Shown: positions 1 through 5,462 of the stretch, one piece after another
Layout of the letters: each line of letters opens with the position of its first letter
Numbering within the stretch: the stretch's first letter is position 1
DNA from: Pseudomonadota bacterium
GTDB taxonomy: Bacteria > Pseudomonadota > Alphaproteobacteria > HIMB59 > GCA-002718135
DNA length: 5,462 nucleotides
Direction of reading: 5' to 3'
Assembly: GCA_027625355.1 (NCBI GenBank)
Contig: JAQBWI010000078.1
Location: 1-5,462 of the forward strand
The notes under the pieces: generated by a model
The model's input: the letters and a program-made list of their open reading frames with translations, nothing else
Database searches by the model: none
Told to the model about the DNA's origin: nothing
Position numbers and translations under genes: made by a program

Positions 1-1
1 T

Positions 2-9
2 TATATAAA
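2..9 (+). promoter_or_regulatory. possible -10 element of the DUF1192-like gene
   Basis: TATATAAA lies 11 to 18 bases before the ATG at 20 and could serve as a sigma-70 type -10 box, giving a very short leader. The matching -35 region would lie outside the window. In such AT-rich DNA a TATAAA match is weak evidence. Confidence 0.2.
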
Positions 10-19
10 ATAATTGCAT

Positions 20-202
20 ATGAATGAATTTTTAGAATATGAGGAAAGTAAAAAATCCTTCAAATCTCTCAATCTTGATGATTTTAGTGTTGAGGATTTA
101 GATAATTACATTTTAGAGCTTAAAAATGAGATTGACAGAGTCAATATTGAAAAAGTTAAGAAGAAAAAGTTAATTAGTGATGCTGAAAATATGTTTAAAT
201 AA
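20..202 (+). CDS. DUF1192-like small protein
   Basis: This is a 60-residue acidic/lysine-rich protein. The core at about residues 17-39 (LNLDDFSVEDLDNYILELKN and the following EIDRV) has the 'L-[DS]-x-[LF]-S-V-E-[ED]-L' opening followed by a short coiled coil. The protein ends in an A-E-x-M-F-K tail. This is the architecture I know for the alphaproteobacterial DUF1192 family, whose molecular function is unknown. The ATG at 20 is chosen over an in-frame TTG at 14 because it is the standard codon and leaves a normal family length. There is no Shine-Dalgarno sequence in the few upstream bases, so initiation may be leaderless or near-leaderless. It converges with rpmE, with only 3 nt between the two stop codons. 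It is not part of the minus-strand operon. The family assignment rests on motif recognition only. Confidence 0.75.
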   Translation: MNEFLEYEESKKSFKSLNLDDFSVEDLDNYILELKNEIDRVNIEKVKKKKLISDAENMFK

Positions 203-205
203 TTA

Positions 206-427
206 TTAAACTTTAAGGCCTTTGAATCTTTTTTGGAATCTAGCTACTTGGCCTTCAGATTCATTTAAACTGGCCTTTCCCCCAGTCCAAGCTGGATGAG
301 ATTTGGGATCAATCTCAAGTTTTAAAGTATCATTTTCTTTGCCCCAGGTTGATCTCGTTTTAAAAATAGATCCATCTGTCATTTGGACATTTATATCGTG
401 ATAATCTGGATGAATTTTTTTTTTCAT
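206..427 (-). CDS. rpmE: 50S ribosomal protein L31 (cysteine-free form)
   Basis: This 73-residue protein is a component of the large ribosomal subunit, located at the subunit interface/central protuberance. The start MKKKIHPDYH, the 'MTDGS..KTRSTWGKE' segment (16-31), the HPAWTG motif (44-49) and the 'RFQKRFKGL' tail are typical of alphaproteobacterial L31. It has no cysteine, so the zinc-binding CxxC seen in the zinc-containing L31 class is absent. That is usual, as I recall, for alphaproteobacteria, so this gene need not be a zinc-starvation paralogue. The ATG at 427 gives the family's usual N-terminus. No clear Shine-Dalgarno is visible in the 27-nt gap after suhB. It is the last gene of the tkt-led block and ends 3 nt from the convergent DUF1192-like gene. 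Confidence 0.93.
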   Translation of the reverse strand: MKKKIHPDYHDINVQMTDGSIFKTRSTWGKENDTLKLEIDPKSHPAWTGGKASLNESEGQVARFQKRFKGLKV

Positions 428-454
428 TGATAAAGGCTTATAGTTATATCCACT

Positions 455-1231
455 CTAAAGTAAAGTAAGATTTTCTAACAACTTTTCATGAATTAATGTG
501 TTCGAGACTAAAATATCCCTAGATTTAGTAGTCCAATTATTTCCTTGTGGCTCCGTTACACGTCCTCCAGCTTCTTTGATAAGTAAAACTCCTGCAGAGA
601 CATCCCATAAATTTAAATCTTTTTCCCAAAATCCATCCATCTTACCAGACGACACATAGGCTAAATCTAGCGCTGCTGCACCAAGCTTTCTAACGCCTGC
701 TGATAATTTAGAGATTTTCTCTAATTCTTTGTAATAATTAGGGTAAATTCTTTTTCCGAAAGGTGTTCCTGTACCTATTAAACATTCAACAAGATCTTGT
801 CTTTTTGAAACTCTAATTCTTTTATTATTGCACCAAGCGCCTTTACCAAGAGATGCCCAATAAAACTCATTTAATATGGGATTATAAATTATACCGTCTG
901 TAATTTGATCATTTACAATTTTACCAATAACAATAGCCACATGTGGAATGCCGTGAATAAAATTTGAAGTTCCATCAATTGGATCAATTACAATTGTTTC
1001 CCCATCACCTTTTATTGAACCTGACTCTTCTGTTAAGTAATTAGCATTAGGATAATAGTACTTAAGCGTTTCTAATAGTGATTGCTCGACCTTTAAGTCA
1101 GCACTTGTAACAAAATCTCCAAGACTTTTAGATTTTATTTGTAAATTTTCTATTTCTCCAAAATCTCTTGCTAATATTTTCCCAGCTTTTCTGGAAGCTT
1201 TCTCAAATATATTTATTGTTGAGGGCAACAT
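455..1231 (-). CDS. suhB: Inositol monophosphatase family phosphatase (SuhB-like)
   Basis: This 258-residue cytoplasmic Mg2+-dependent phosphatase belongs to the inositol-monophosphatase/FBPase superfamily. Metal-site motifs are intact: the TEES loop at 67-70; the first signature VIDPIDGTSNF at 81-91 (D83 and D86 as metal ligands, T88 nearby); and the second signature around LNLWDVSAG (206-214, with D210) followed by EAGG. Length matches the family. The ATG shares one base with the efp stop (TAATG), indicating reinitiation coupling. Members hydrolyse inositol 1-phosphate, and some act on fructose 1,6-bisphosphate, histidinol phosphate or other sugar phosphates; the sequence alone does not decide the substrate. 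Co-location with tkt and gap makes a sugar-phosphate substrate plausible, but the pairing with efp is common in alphaproteobacteria, as I recall. E. coli SuhB also has a role in rRNA transcription; whether that holds here is unknown. Confidence 0.88.
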   Translation of the reverse strand: MLPSTINIFEKASRKAGKILARDFGEIENLQIKSKSLGDFVTSADLKVEQSLLETLKYYYPNANYLTEESGSIKGDGETIVIDPIDGTSNFIHGIPHVAIVIGKIVNDQITDGIIYNPILNEFYWASLGKGAWCNNKRIRVSKRQDLVECLIGTGTPFGKRIYPNYYKELEKISKLSAGVRKLGAAALDLAYVSSGKMDGFWEKDLNLWDVSAGVLLIKEAGGRVTEPQGNNWTTKSRDILVSNTLIHEKLLENLTLL

Positions 1232-1800
1232 TATTTTTTAGCTTTCTCAATATAACTAGAGTCGGCAGTGCTTATGATTACAAAATCTTCGGTTGTGATA
1301 AATGGAGGGACAGATGTTTTTATTCCACCAGTTAACAATGCAGGTTTATAGGAAGACGCCGCAGTTTGACCTTTAACCACTGCCTCAGTTTCTTCAACTT
1401 TAAGCGTTACACTCTCAGGAAGTTCTAGACCCACAACTGAACCCTCATAAAATTGTATGTTAATATTATCATTTTCAATAAAAAATTTTGATTGTTCATC
1501 TGAAATAATATCATCTCCAATTTCAATTTGCTCATAAGTGGCGTTATCCATGAATATAAACTTATTATTCTCAGAGTATAAATATTGACATATTTTTTCA
1601 TCCAGAATTGCTCGCTCAACACTTTCTGAAGATCTAAATCTCTCATTCATTTTTGTGCCTTCGCGAATTTCTTTCATCTCAACTTGAAGGTAAGCACCGC
1701 CTTTTCCTGGTTGAGTGTGCTGTGTTTTTAAAACTCGCCATAACTTTGAGTTGATTTCTAAAATATTACCTATTTTAATTTGATTTCCATCGATTTTCAT
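1231..1800 (-). CDS. efp: Elongation factor P
   Basis: EF-P binds between the ribosomal P and E sites and relieves stalling at polyproline stretches. The protein has 189 residues, the normal length, with three domains: an N-terminal KOW-like beta barrel (about 1-63) and two OB-like domains (about 65-128 and 129-189). The domain I loop is TQPGKGGAY (29-37); K33 corresponds to the E. coli lysine (K34) that carries beta-lysylation. The 'FIFMDNATYEQI' stretch (81-92) is the conserved start of the middle OB domain. The final domain has KGQTAASSYKPALLTGG (143-159) then VPPFI (164-168), the alphaproteobacterial version rather than the enterobacterial signature. Translation looks coupled upstream (ATGA overlap with the 138-residue gene, plus a good AAGGA site) and downstream (TAATG with suhB). 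No modification enzyme is encoded in the window. Confidence 0.95.
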   Translation of the reverse strand: MKIDGNQIKIGNILEINSKLWRVLKTQHTQPGKGGAYLQVEMKEIREGTKMNERFRSSESVERAILDEKICQYLYSENNKFIFMDNATYEQIEIGDDIISDEQSKFFIENDNINIQFYEGSVVGLELPESVTLKVEETEAVVKGQTAASSYKPALLTGGIKTSVPPFITTEDFVIISTADSSYIEKAKK

Positions 1801-2213
1801 TTTTTTTCCTTAGAATACAATTTTTTTAATTTTAAATTTATTTTTTTTCTATTTCGGCAATCTACTATATTAAAAGATGGATTTAATAAAACTGTATTTT
1901 TATAAGCTATATTGTTAAGCTTTGATAAAATGATAGAATTGCTTTTAAGCTTCAAATAATTAATTTTTTTATTTGCCATATTAATAGCAAGGCTTTGATC
2001 AAACCCACAATCTACAAATAGTTTAAAGCTTGATTTTCCATACTTAGAGATTAACATTTCTCGAAAAGTTAAAATAAATTCAACTCCAAAACCTAAAAGG
2101 AAGTATTTTTTTAAATGTAAAATTGGTTTGACTTTGTAAATTTTACTTCCAAGAATAATACTTCCTGCTTCCTCCAGGGTGTTAATTGTAAAAGCAATTA
2201 ATTTTTTTTCCAC
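1797..2213 (-). CDS. Hypothetical protein, lysine-rich, between gap and efp
   Basis: I do not recognise this 138-residue protein with confidence. It is basic (24 lysines, about 17%) and rich in I, L and N. It has no signal peptide and no clear membrane helix; the only hydrophobic patch is about 38-48 (FLLGFGVEFIL). It shows an alternating beta/alpha pattern: a first strand LIAFTI, a helix TLEEAG, the segment GVEFILTFREMLISKYG (43-59), a strand ending in VDCG (67-70), then helix FDQSLAINMANKK and strand INYLKLK. This pattern recalls a small alphaproteobacterial family with a 'LDCGD..G.AL.A...G' motif, but that is a weak memory-based match. The start is GTG, directly after the gap stop (TAG|GTG), with no in-frame ATG until residue 53. 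The stop overlaps efp ATG (ATGA). The precise fit between essential genes argues that it is translated. The C-terminal 20 residues are nearly all basic. Confidence 0.7.
   Translation of the reverse strand: MEKKLIAFTINTLEEAGSIILGSKIYKVKPILHLKKYFLLGFGVEFILTFREMLISKYGKSSFKLFVDCGFDQSLAINMANKKINYLKLKSNSIILSKLNNIAYKNTVLLNPSFNIVDCRNRKKINLKLKKLYSKEKK
1807..1811 (-). promoter_or_regulatory. Shine-Dalgarno site of efp
   Basis: On the minus strand AAGGA is followed by six A residues and then the efp ATG at 1800, which is good spacing. It lies inside the last codons of the 138-residue gene, so efp can initiate on its own as well as by coupling through the ATGA overlap. It supports the chosen efp start. 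Confidence 0.7.
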
Positions 2214-3218
2214 CTATAATAGTTTTCTAAAATCAAGCATTGTATCTATCATTCTATTTGAAAAGCCCCATTCATTATCATACCAAGACAATACTCTGCA
2301 AAATTTGCCATTCAGAACTTGTGTTTGAGTTAAGTCAAATACTGAACTACTAGAGTTATGATTAAAATCAATTGAAACTAGTGGCAGTTTATTTGTTGTT
2401 AAGATATTTTTTAGATTTTTAGTTTTACTTGCTTGAACCATTAATTTATTGATTTCTTCCACAGAGGTTTTTTTCTTTGAAGTGAATGTTAAATCAATCA
2501 GTGATACATTTGGTGTAGGAACTCTGATTGCAGTTCCATCAAGCTTTCCTTTTAACTTTGGAAGAACCAAACTTAATGCTTTTGCTGCTCCAGTCGATGT
2601 AGGTATCATTGAAATTGCCGCACCTCTCGCTCTTCTAAAGTCACTATGTGTTTGATCAACAGTTCTTTGATCACCTGTGTAACTGTGTATTGTTGTCATA
2701 AAACCATTTTCAATACCAACTCCTTTATCTAGAATCATTGCAACTGGAGCTAGGCAATTTGTTGTACAGGAGCCATTAGAAATAACATTATGCTTTTTAG
2801 TTAAAATCTGATTGTTTACGCCTTGAACAATAGTAGCATCAACATTTGATCCTGGAGCAGAAATTATTACTTTTTTTGCACCAGCATTAAGGTGGCCGCT
2901 AGCTTTTTCTTTTGACGCAAAAACACCACTGCATTCTAAAACAATATCAACGTTTAGTTTTTTCCAGGGTAAATTTAACGGATCTCTTTCACTGAAAAAT
3001 TTAATTATTTTATTTTTATATTTTAAACCATCTTTAGTTTTATCAATTTGAATAGGTAGTTTTCCGTGAACACTATCATATTGCATTAAATGCAAACTTG
3101 ATTCTAAACTTCCTAGTTCATTTATTGCAACTATATCAACACCTTTTAAATTCTTTTCTAAAAAAGCCCTGAATACTAATTTTCCTATTCTGCCAAAGCC
3201 GTTAATTGCTACTTTCAT
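2214..3218 (-). CDS. gap: Glyceraldehyde-3-phosphate dehydrogenase, type I
   Basis: This enzyme converts glyceraldehyde 3-phosphate, NAD(P)+ and phosphate to 1,3-bisphosphoglycerate in glycolysis/gluconeogenesis in the cytoplasm. The protein has 334 residues, full length. The Rossmann motif is INGFGRIGK (5-13). The catalytic site NGSCTTNCL (148-156) holds C151, and H178 lies in TTIHSYTGDQ. The S-loop runs RRARGAAISMIPTSTGAAKA (195-214). The C-terminal SWYDNEWGFSNRM (311-323) is conserved. Two residues differ from the usual form: the coenzyme-binding Asp after 'VAIN' is Glu (E34), and the residue before S-C is Gly (G149) instead of Ala. E34 also occurs in E. coli erythrose-4-phosphate dehydrogenase (Epd), but the S-loop and TSTGAAKA segment are those of GAPDH, so Epd is only an outside alternative. 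A strong Shine-Dalgarno precedes the ATG. The gene lies 19 nt after tkt, which produces its substrate. No pgk follows. Confidence 0.94.
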   Translation of the reverse strand: MKVAINGFGRIGKLVFRAFLEKNLKGVDIVAINELGSLESSLHLMQYDSVHGKLPIQIDKTKDGLKYKNKIIKFFSERDPLNLPWKKLNVDIVLECSGVFASKEKASGHLNAGAKKVIISAPGSNVDATIVQGVNNQILTKKHNVISNGSCTTNCLAPVAMILDKGVGIENGFMTTIHSYTGDQRTVDQTHSDFRRARGAAISMIPTSTGAAKALSLVLPKLKGKLDGTAIRVPTPNVSLIDLTFTSKKKTSVEEINKLMVQASKTKNLKNILTTNKLPLVSIDFNHNSSSSVFDLTQTQVLNGKFCRVLSWYDNEWGFSNRMIDTMLDFRKLL

Positions 3219-3220
3219 TA

Positions 3221-3232
3221 TCTTCCTTCCTT
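3221..3232 (-). promoter_or_regulatory. Strong Shine-Dalgarno site of gap
   Basis: The tkt-gap spacer reads AAGGAAGGAAGA on the minus strand, ending two bases before the gap ATG at 3218. The tandem AGGA cores offer spacings of about 6 and 10 nt. It is the strongest ribosome binding site in the window and suggests gap is translated at a high, independent rate. Confidence 0.8.
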
Positions 3233-3237
3233 ATTTT

Positions 3238-5265
3238 TTATAAATTTAATTGTAACTGGATTTTCTTACAAATTTCATCAGAGGTTATACCAAAATGCTT
3301 GTAAACATCCTTATAGGGACCACTTTCTCCAAAAGAATTCATTCCAATAAAGTTATTATGATTAATATATTTTTCCCATCCGTTTATTACACCAGCCTCA
3401 ATTGCAAAAAGTGGTTTTTCACCTATAATATTTTTTTTATATTCGTTATTTTGATTTTCAAATAATTCCATTGAAGGAAATGATATAACTCTTAAATTAA
3501 TATTCTTGTCCTTTAATTTATTAGAAGCCTCAACAGCTATTTCTACTTCAGAACCTGAGGCAAAAATTGATGCATGGTATTCAGTATAATTTTTAATTAC
3601 ATAAGCGCCTTTATTGACCATGTTTTCATTATAGGACTCTCTTTTAAAAGTTGGAAGACTTTGCCTAGTTAGAGCTAAAATAGTCGGGCTCTTGGTCTCC
3701 AAAGCAATCTCCCAAGACTCAATTGTTTCTATCATATCACATGGTCTTATAACTTTTAAGTTTGGTATAGCTCTTAATGCAGCTAAATGCTCTACGGGTT
3801 GATGAGTTGGACCATCTTCACCAAGGCCAATTGAGTCATGCGTCATTACATAAATAACTGGAATATTCATAAGTGCAGCGAGTCTTATTGAAGGTCTACA
3901 ATAATCAGAAAACACCAAAAAAGTCCCTCCATAAGCCCTTATTCCTCCATGAAGAGCTAATCCATTCATGATACCAGCCATGGCGTGTTCTCTTATTCCA
4001 TAATACACATAACTCCCCTTATAGTTGTCAGCATTAAAAATACCCATCTCACTAGTTTTTGTATTATTTGAGCCAGTAAGATCAGCTGAACCACCAATAA
4101 AATTTTGTATATGATTATTCAGTAGCTCAAGACTTTTTTCACTGGCTTTACGAGTTGCATATTTTGTTTCATCAACTGCATAAGTTTTTTTGAAGTTTAC
4201 TATTTCTTCTTTTGTTTTATCTTCTAATTTTAAATTAAAAAATTCTTCAAATTTATCAGATTTTAAAAAATCTTTATTTTTATTTTGCCAATTTTTTTTG
4301 ATTTCAATATTTTTTTTTGCAAAACCTCTCCATTGTTCTAGAAGATCATCAGGAATAATAAATTGATCACAATCCCAATCTAAATTTTTTCTAGTTAATT
4401 CTATTTCTTCACTACCTAATGGAGAGCCATGAGAGGAAGATTTTGATTCTTTATTCGGTGAGCCAAATCCAATTTTTGTTTTACAACAAATCAAAGTGGG
4501 CTTATCTGAACTTTTTGCATTAACTATAGCATCGTCTATTTCATCATGATTATGACCATCAATAGTTAAAATATTCCAATTATAAGATTTAAACCTTTGA
4601 GTGACATCATCACTGCTACTTAGAGATAAAGGCCCATCTATTGAAATTGAATTATCATCAAAGAAAACGATTAGTTTGTTTAATTTAAGATGGCCAGCCA
4701 AGCTACAAGCCTCATGACTTAAACCTTCCATCAAACATCCATCACCAGCAAATACGTATGTAAAATGATTTATTAAATCTTGACCTAAAGAAGACGATAA
4801 TTTCTTTTCTGCCATTGCAAAACCTACACCATTTGAAAGTCCTTGTGATAATGGACCGGTTGTTGTTTCAATGCCATCAAGTTCACCATATTCTGGATGA
4901 CCAGCGGTTGGAGATTTGAGTTGCCTAAAGTTTTTAATATCTTCAAGATTTATATCTTTGTATCCAGTTAAATATAAACATGCATATAAAAGCATGGAGC
5001 CATGACCATTTGAAAGAATAAACCTATCTCTATCAATCCATTTTGGATCATTTGGATCAAATTTAAAATGCTTTTCATACAAAACAGTTGCAATATCAGC
5101 CATACCCATGGGCATACCTGGATGACCAGAATTAGCTTTTTGAACAGCATCAATTGCTAAAAAACGTATACAATTTGCTAATTGGGATACATTTTGTGTA
5201 TATTTATTATTAGTTTTCAAAATTCCTCGGTATTTGATGTCTTTTACACTAATATTAATTTGCAT
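3238..5265 (-). CDS. tkt: Transketolase
   Basis: This thiamine-diphosphate enzyme transfers C2 ketol units between pentose, hexose, tetrose and triose phosphates in the non-oxidative pentose phosphate or Calvin pathways. All expected motifs are present in 675 residues. The N-terminal TPP domain has SGHPG (46-50, H48), SNGHGS (85-90, H88), GDGCLMEG (174-181, D175 for Mg2+) with N205 at the end of the GDG...N motif, and SSHGSPLG (277-284, H280). The pyrimidine domain has R372, the GSADLTGSN loop (392-400), YGIREHAM (422-429, catalytic E426), THDSIGLGEDGPTHQP (475-490, H488) and R534 in LTRQSLP. The C-terminal domain ends with FGESGPY. The ATG at 5265 gives about 22 more residues before 'QLANCIR' than E. 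coli TktA; a TTG at 5220 with a GAGGA upstream is an alternative start. It is the first gene of the operon, with gap 19 nt downstream. Confidence 0.96.
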   Translation of the reverse strand: MQINISVKDIKYRGILKTNNKYTQNVSQLANCIRFLAIDAVQKANSGHPGMPMGMADIATVLYEKHFKFDPNDPKWIDRDRFILSNGHGSMLLYACLYLTGYKDINLEDIKNFRQLKSPTAGHPEYGELDGIETTTGPLSQGLSNGVGFAMAEKKLSSSLGQDLINHFTYVFAGDGCLMEGLSHEACSLAGHLKLNKLIVFFDDNSISIDGPLSLSSSDDVTQRFKSYNWNILTIDGHNHDEIDDAIVNAKSSDKPTLICCKTKIGFGSPNKESKSSSHGSPLGSEEIELTRKNLDWDCDQFIIPDDLLEQWRGFAKKNIEIKKNWQNKNKDFLKSDKFEEFFNLKLEDKTKEEIVNFKKTYAVDETKYATRKASEKSLELLNNHIQNFIGGSADLTGSNNTKTSEMGIFNADNYKGSYVYYGIREHAMAGIMNGLALHGGIRAYGGTFLVFSDYCRPSIRLAALMNIPVIYVMTHDSIGLGEDGPTHQPVEHLAALRAIPNLKVIRPCDMIETIESWEIALETKSPTILALTRQSLPTFKRESYNENMVNKGAYVIKNYTEYHASIFASGSEVEIAVEASNKLKDKNINLRVISFPSMELFENQNNEYKKNIIGEKPLFAIEAGVINGWEKYINHNNFIGMNSFGESGPYKDVYKHFGITSDEICKKIQLQLNL
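5224..5228 (-). promoter_or_regulatory. possible Shine-Dalgarno for an alternative tkt TTG start
   Basis: GAGGA stands on the minus strand three bases (ATT) before an in-frame TTG at 5220-5218, which is codon 16 of the annotated tkt. Initiation there would shorten the extra N-terminus to about 7 residues beyond the E. coli-like start. The spacing is short, so this may be chance. The upstream ATG at 5265 has no visible Shine-Dalgarno, and that is why the site is recorded. Confidence 0.25.
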
Positions 5266-5303
5266 TAAAGTGACATTTTAAATTTATATTATTAATAAAA
5301 AAT
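5266..5303. promoter_or_regulatory. 38-bp divergent intergenic region
   Basis: This is the only spacer between divergent genes in the window, and it must hold the promoters or start-proximal parts of promoters for both sides. It is almost pure A/T. For the + strand gene, TATTAT at 5287-5292 is a possible -10, with any -35 falling at or inside the start of tkt; no good -35 is evident. The two -10 candidates overlap, so the two transcripts may compete. No operator-like inverted repeat stands out. Confidence 0.45.
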
Positions 5304-5310
5304 ATGACAA
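5283..5310 (-). promoter_or_regulatory. Candidate sigma-70 promoter of the tkt operon
   Basis: On the minus strand TTGTCA (5310-5305, five of six matches to TTGACA) is followed after 16 nt by TATAAA (5288-5283). Transcription would begin near 5276, about 10 nt before the tkt ATG at 5265. The -35 box would overlap the first codons of the divergent gene that starts at 5304. The location, in front of the first gene of a six-gene block, is right, but the AT-rich background makes -10 matches common. Confidence 0.4.
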
Positions 5311-5462
5311 TAAACAAAAAATTATCGCAAATAAATACAACTATCGAAGAAATAAAAAAAATTACTGATAATTTAAGTAATGATAATGCTTTAGAGTTGA
5401 AAATTGAAGAAATGACAAAAGAGATTTCAAAATTAAAAAAAGGAATAGGAGAAAGTATTAAT
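5304..5462 (+). CDS. Small coiled-coil protein, N-terminal part (runs off window)
   Basis: An open frame starts at the ATG at 5304 and continues to the window end without a stop (53 codons seen). The product is rich in K, E, I and N. It has two heptad runs with hydrophobics at 3-4 spacing: I3, L7, I10, I14, I17, L24, then L30, I34, M37, I41, L44, I48, separated by a polar SNDN break. It therefore looks like a helical hairpin or coiled coil, with no signal peptide. From memory, alphaproteobacteria often have a small coiled-coil gene followed by zapA divergent to tkt, so a cell-division-linked hypothetical is my best guess. A small XseB-like subunit is an alternative, but its motifs are not clear. 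There is no Shine-Dalgarno before the ATG. Confidence 0.65.
   Translation, partial: MTINKKLSQINTTIEEIKKITDNLSNDNALELKIEEMTKEISKLKKGIGESIN

Noticed and set aside
206..427. Absence of the zinc CxxC in L31 as a sign of a zinc-starvation paralogue
   Set aside because: Cysteine-free L31 is usual for alphaproteobacterial housekeeping rpmE as I recall, and there is no zinc-regulated context nearby.
428..454. Imperfect palindrome around AAAGGCTT in the suhB-rpmE spacer as a terminator or operator
   Set aside because: The symmetry is short and imperfect, with no T-tract on the minus strand; it does not rise above chance.
1425..1646. 73-codon open frame on the minus strand inside efp
   Set aside because: It lies entirely in another frame of a clearly conserved efp gene, and its product shows no recognisable motif.
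2202..2209. Run of eight A (minus strand) just after the GTG of the 138-residue gene, as a programmed slippage site
   Set aside because: The frame is open and continuous without slippage, and similar A/T runs occur many times in the window. No downstream stem-loop is evident.
2449..2655. 68-codon open frame on the plus strand opposite gap
   Set aside because: It is antisense to the conserved catalytic half of gap and has no ribosome binding site or family features; AT-rich codon use makes such shadows common.
2214..3218. Erythrose-4-phosphate dehydrogenase (Epd) instead of GAPDH
   Set aside because: Apart from E34 and a few shared C-terminal residues, the S-loop, TSTGAAKA segment and KGKLDGTAIRVP stretch fit GAPDH, not Epd.
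4968..5153. 61-codon hydrophobic open frame on the minus strand inside tkt
   Set aside because: It is a frame shadow of the TPP-binding domain; the hydrophobic look comes from reading tkt codons out of phase.

Overview
The window is AT-rich (roughly 30% G+C by eye) and densely coded, with almost no intergenic DNA. Gene content, gene order and protein sequence style suggest a streamlined, AT-rich alphaproteobacterium, such as a SAR11-like or other marine lineage. The main pointers are a DUF1192-type small protein, a cysteine-free ribosomal protein L31, an EF-P whose C-terminal domain has the alphaproteobacterial form (KPALLTGG...VPPFI), and the tkt-gap...efp-suhB order. The lineage is an inference; no phylogeny was run.

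Layout: a short + strand gene (20-202, DUF1192-like) converges with a six-gene minus-strand block that fills almost all of the window. In transcription order the block is tkt (5265-3238), gap (3218-2214), an unassigned 138-residue gene (2213-1797), efp (1800-1231), suhB-like (1231-455) and rpmE (427-206). Spacing is very tight: 19 nt, 0 nt, a 4-nt ATGA overlap, a 1-nt TAATG overlap, then 27 nt. This strongly suggests one operon with translational coupling. Beyond tkt, across a 38-bp divergent spacer, a + strand gene for a small coiled-coil protein begins at 5304 and runs off the window.

Functionally, the block joins central carbon metabolism (transketolase, glyceraldehyde-3-phosphate dehydrogenase, an inositol-monophosphatase-family sugar phosphatase) to translation (EF-P, L31). 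Transketolase makes glyceraldehyde 3-phosphate, which is the substrate of the next enzyme. From memory, alphaproteobacteria often carry pgk and fba after gap and before efp. Here that interval holds only the small lysine-rich gene of unknown function, which is the most interesting item in the window.

I found no RNA gene, mobile element, CRISPR array, long repeat or convincing hairpin terminator. I see no clear evidence for a novel biological system; this is mostly conserved housekeeping DNA with a few details worth checking.
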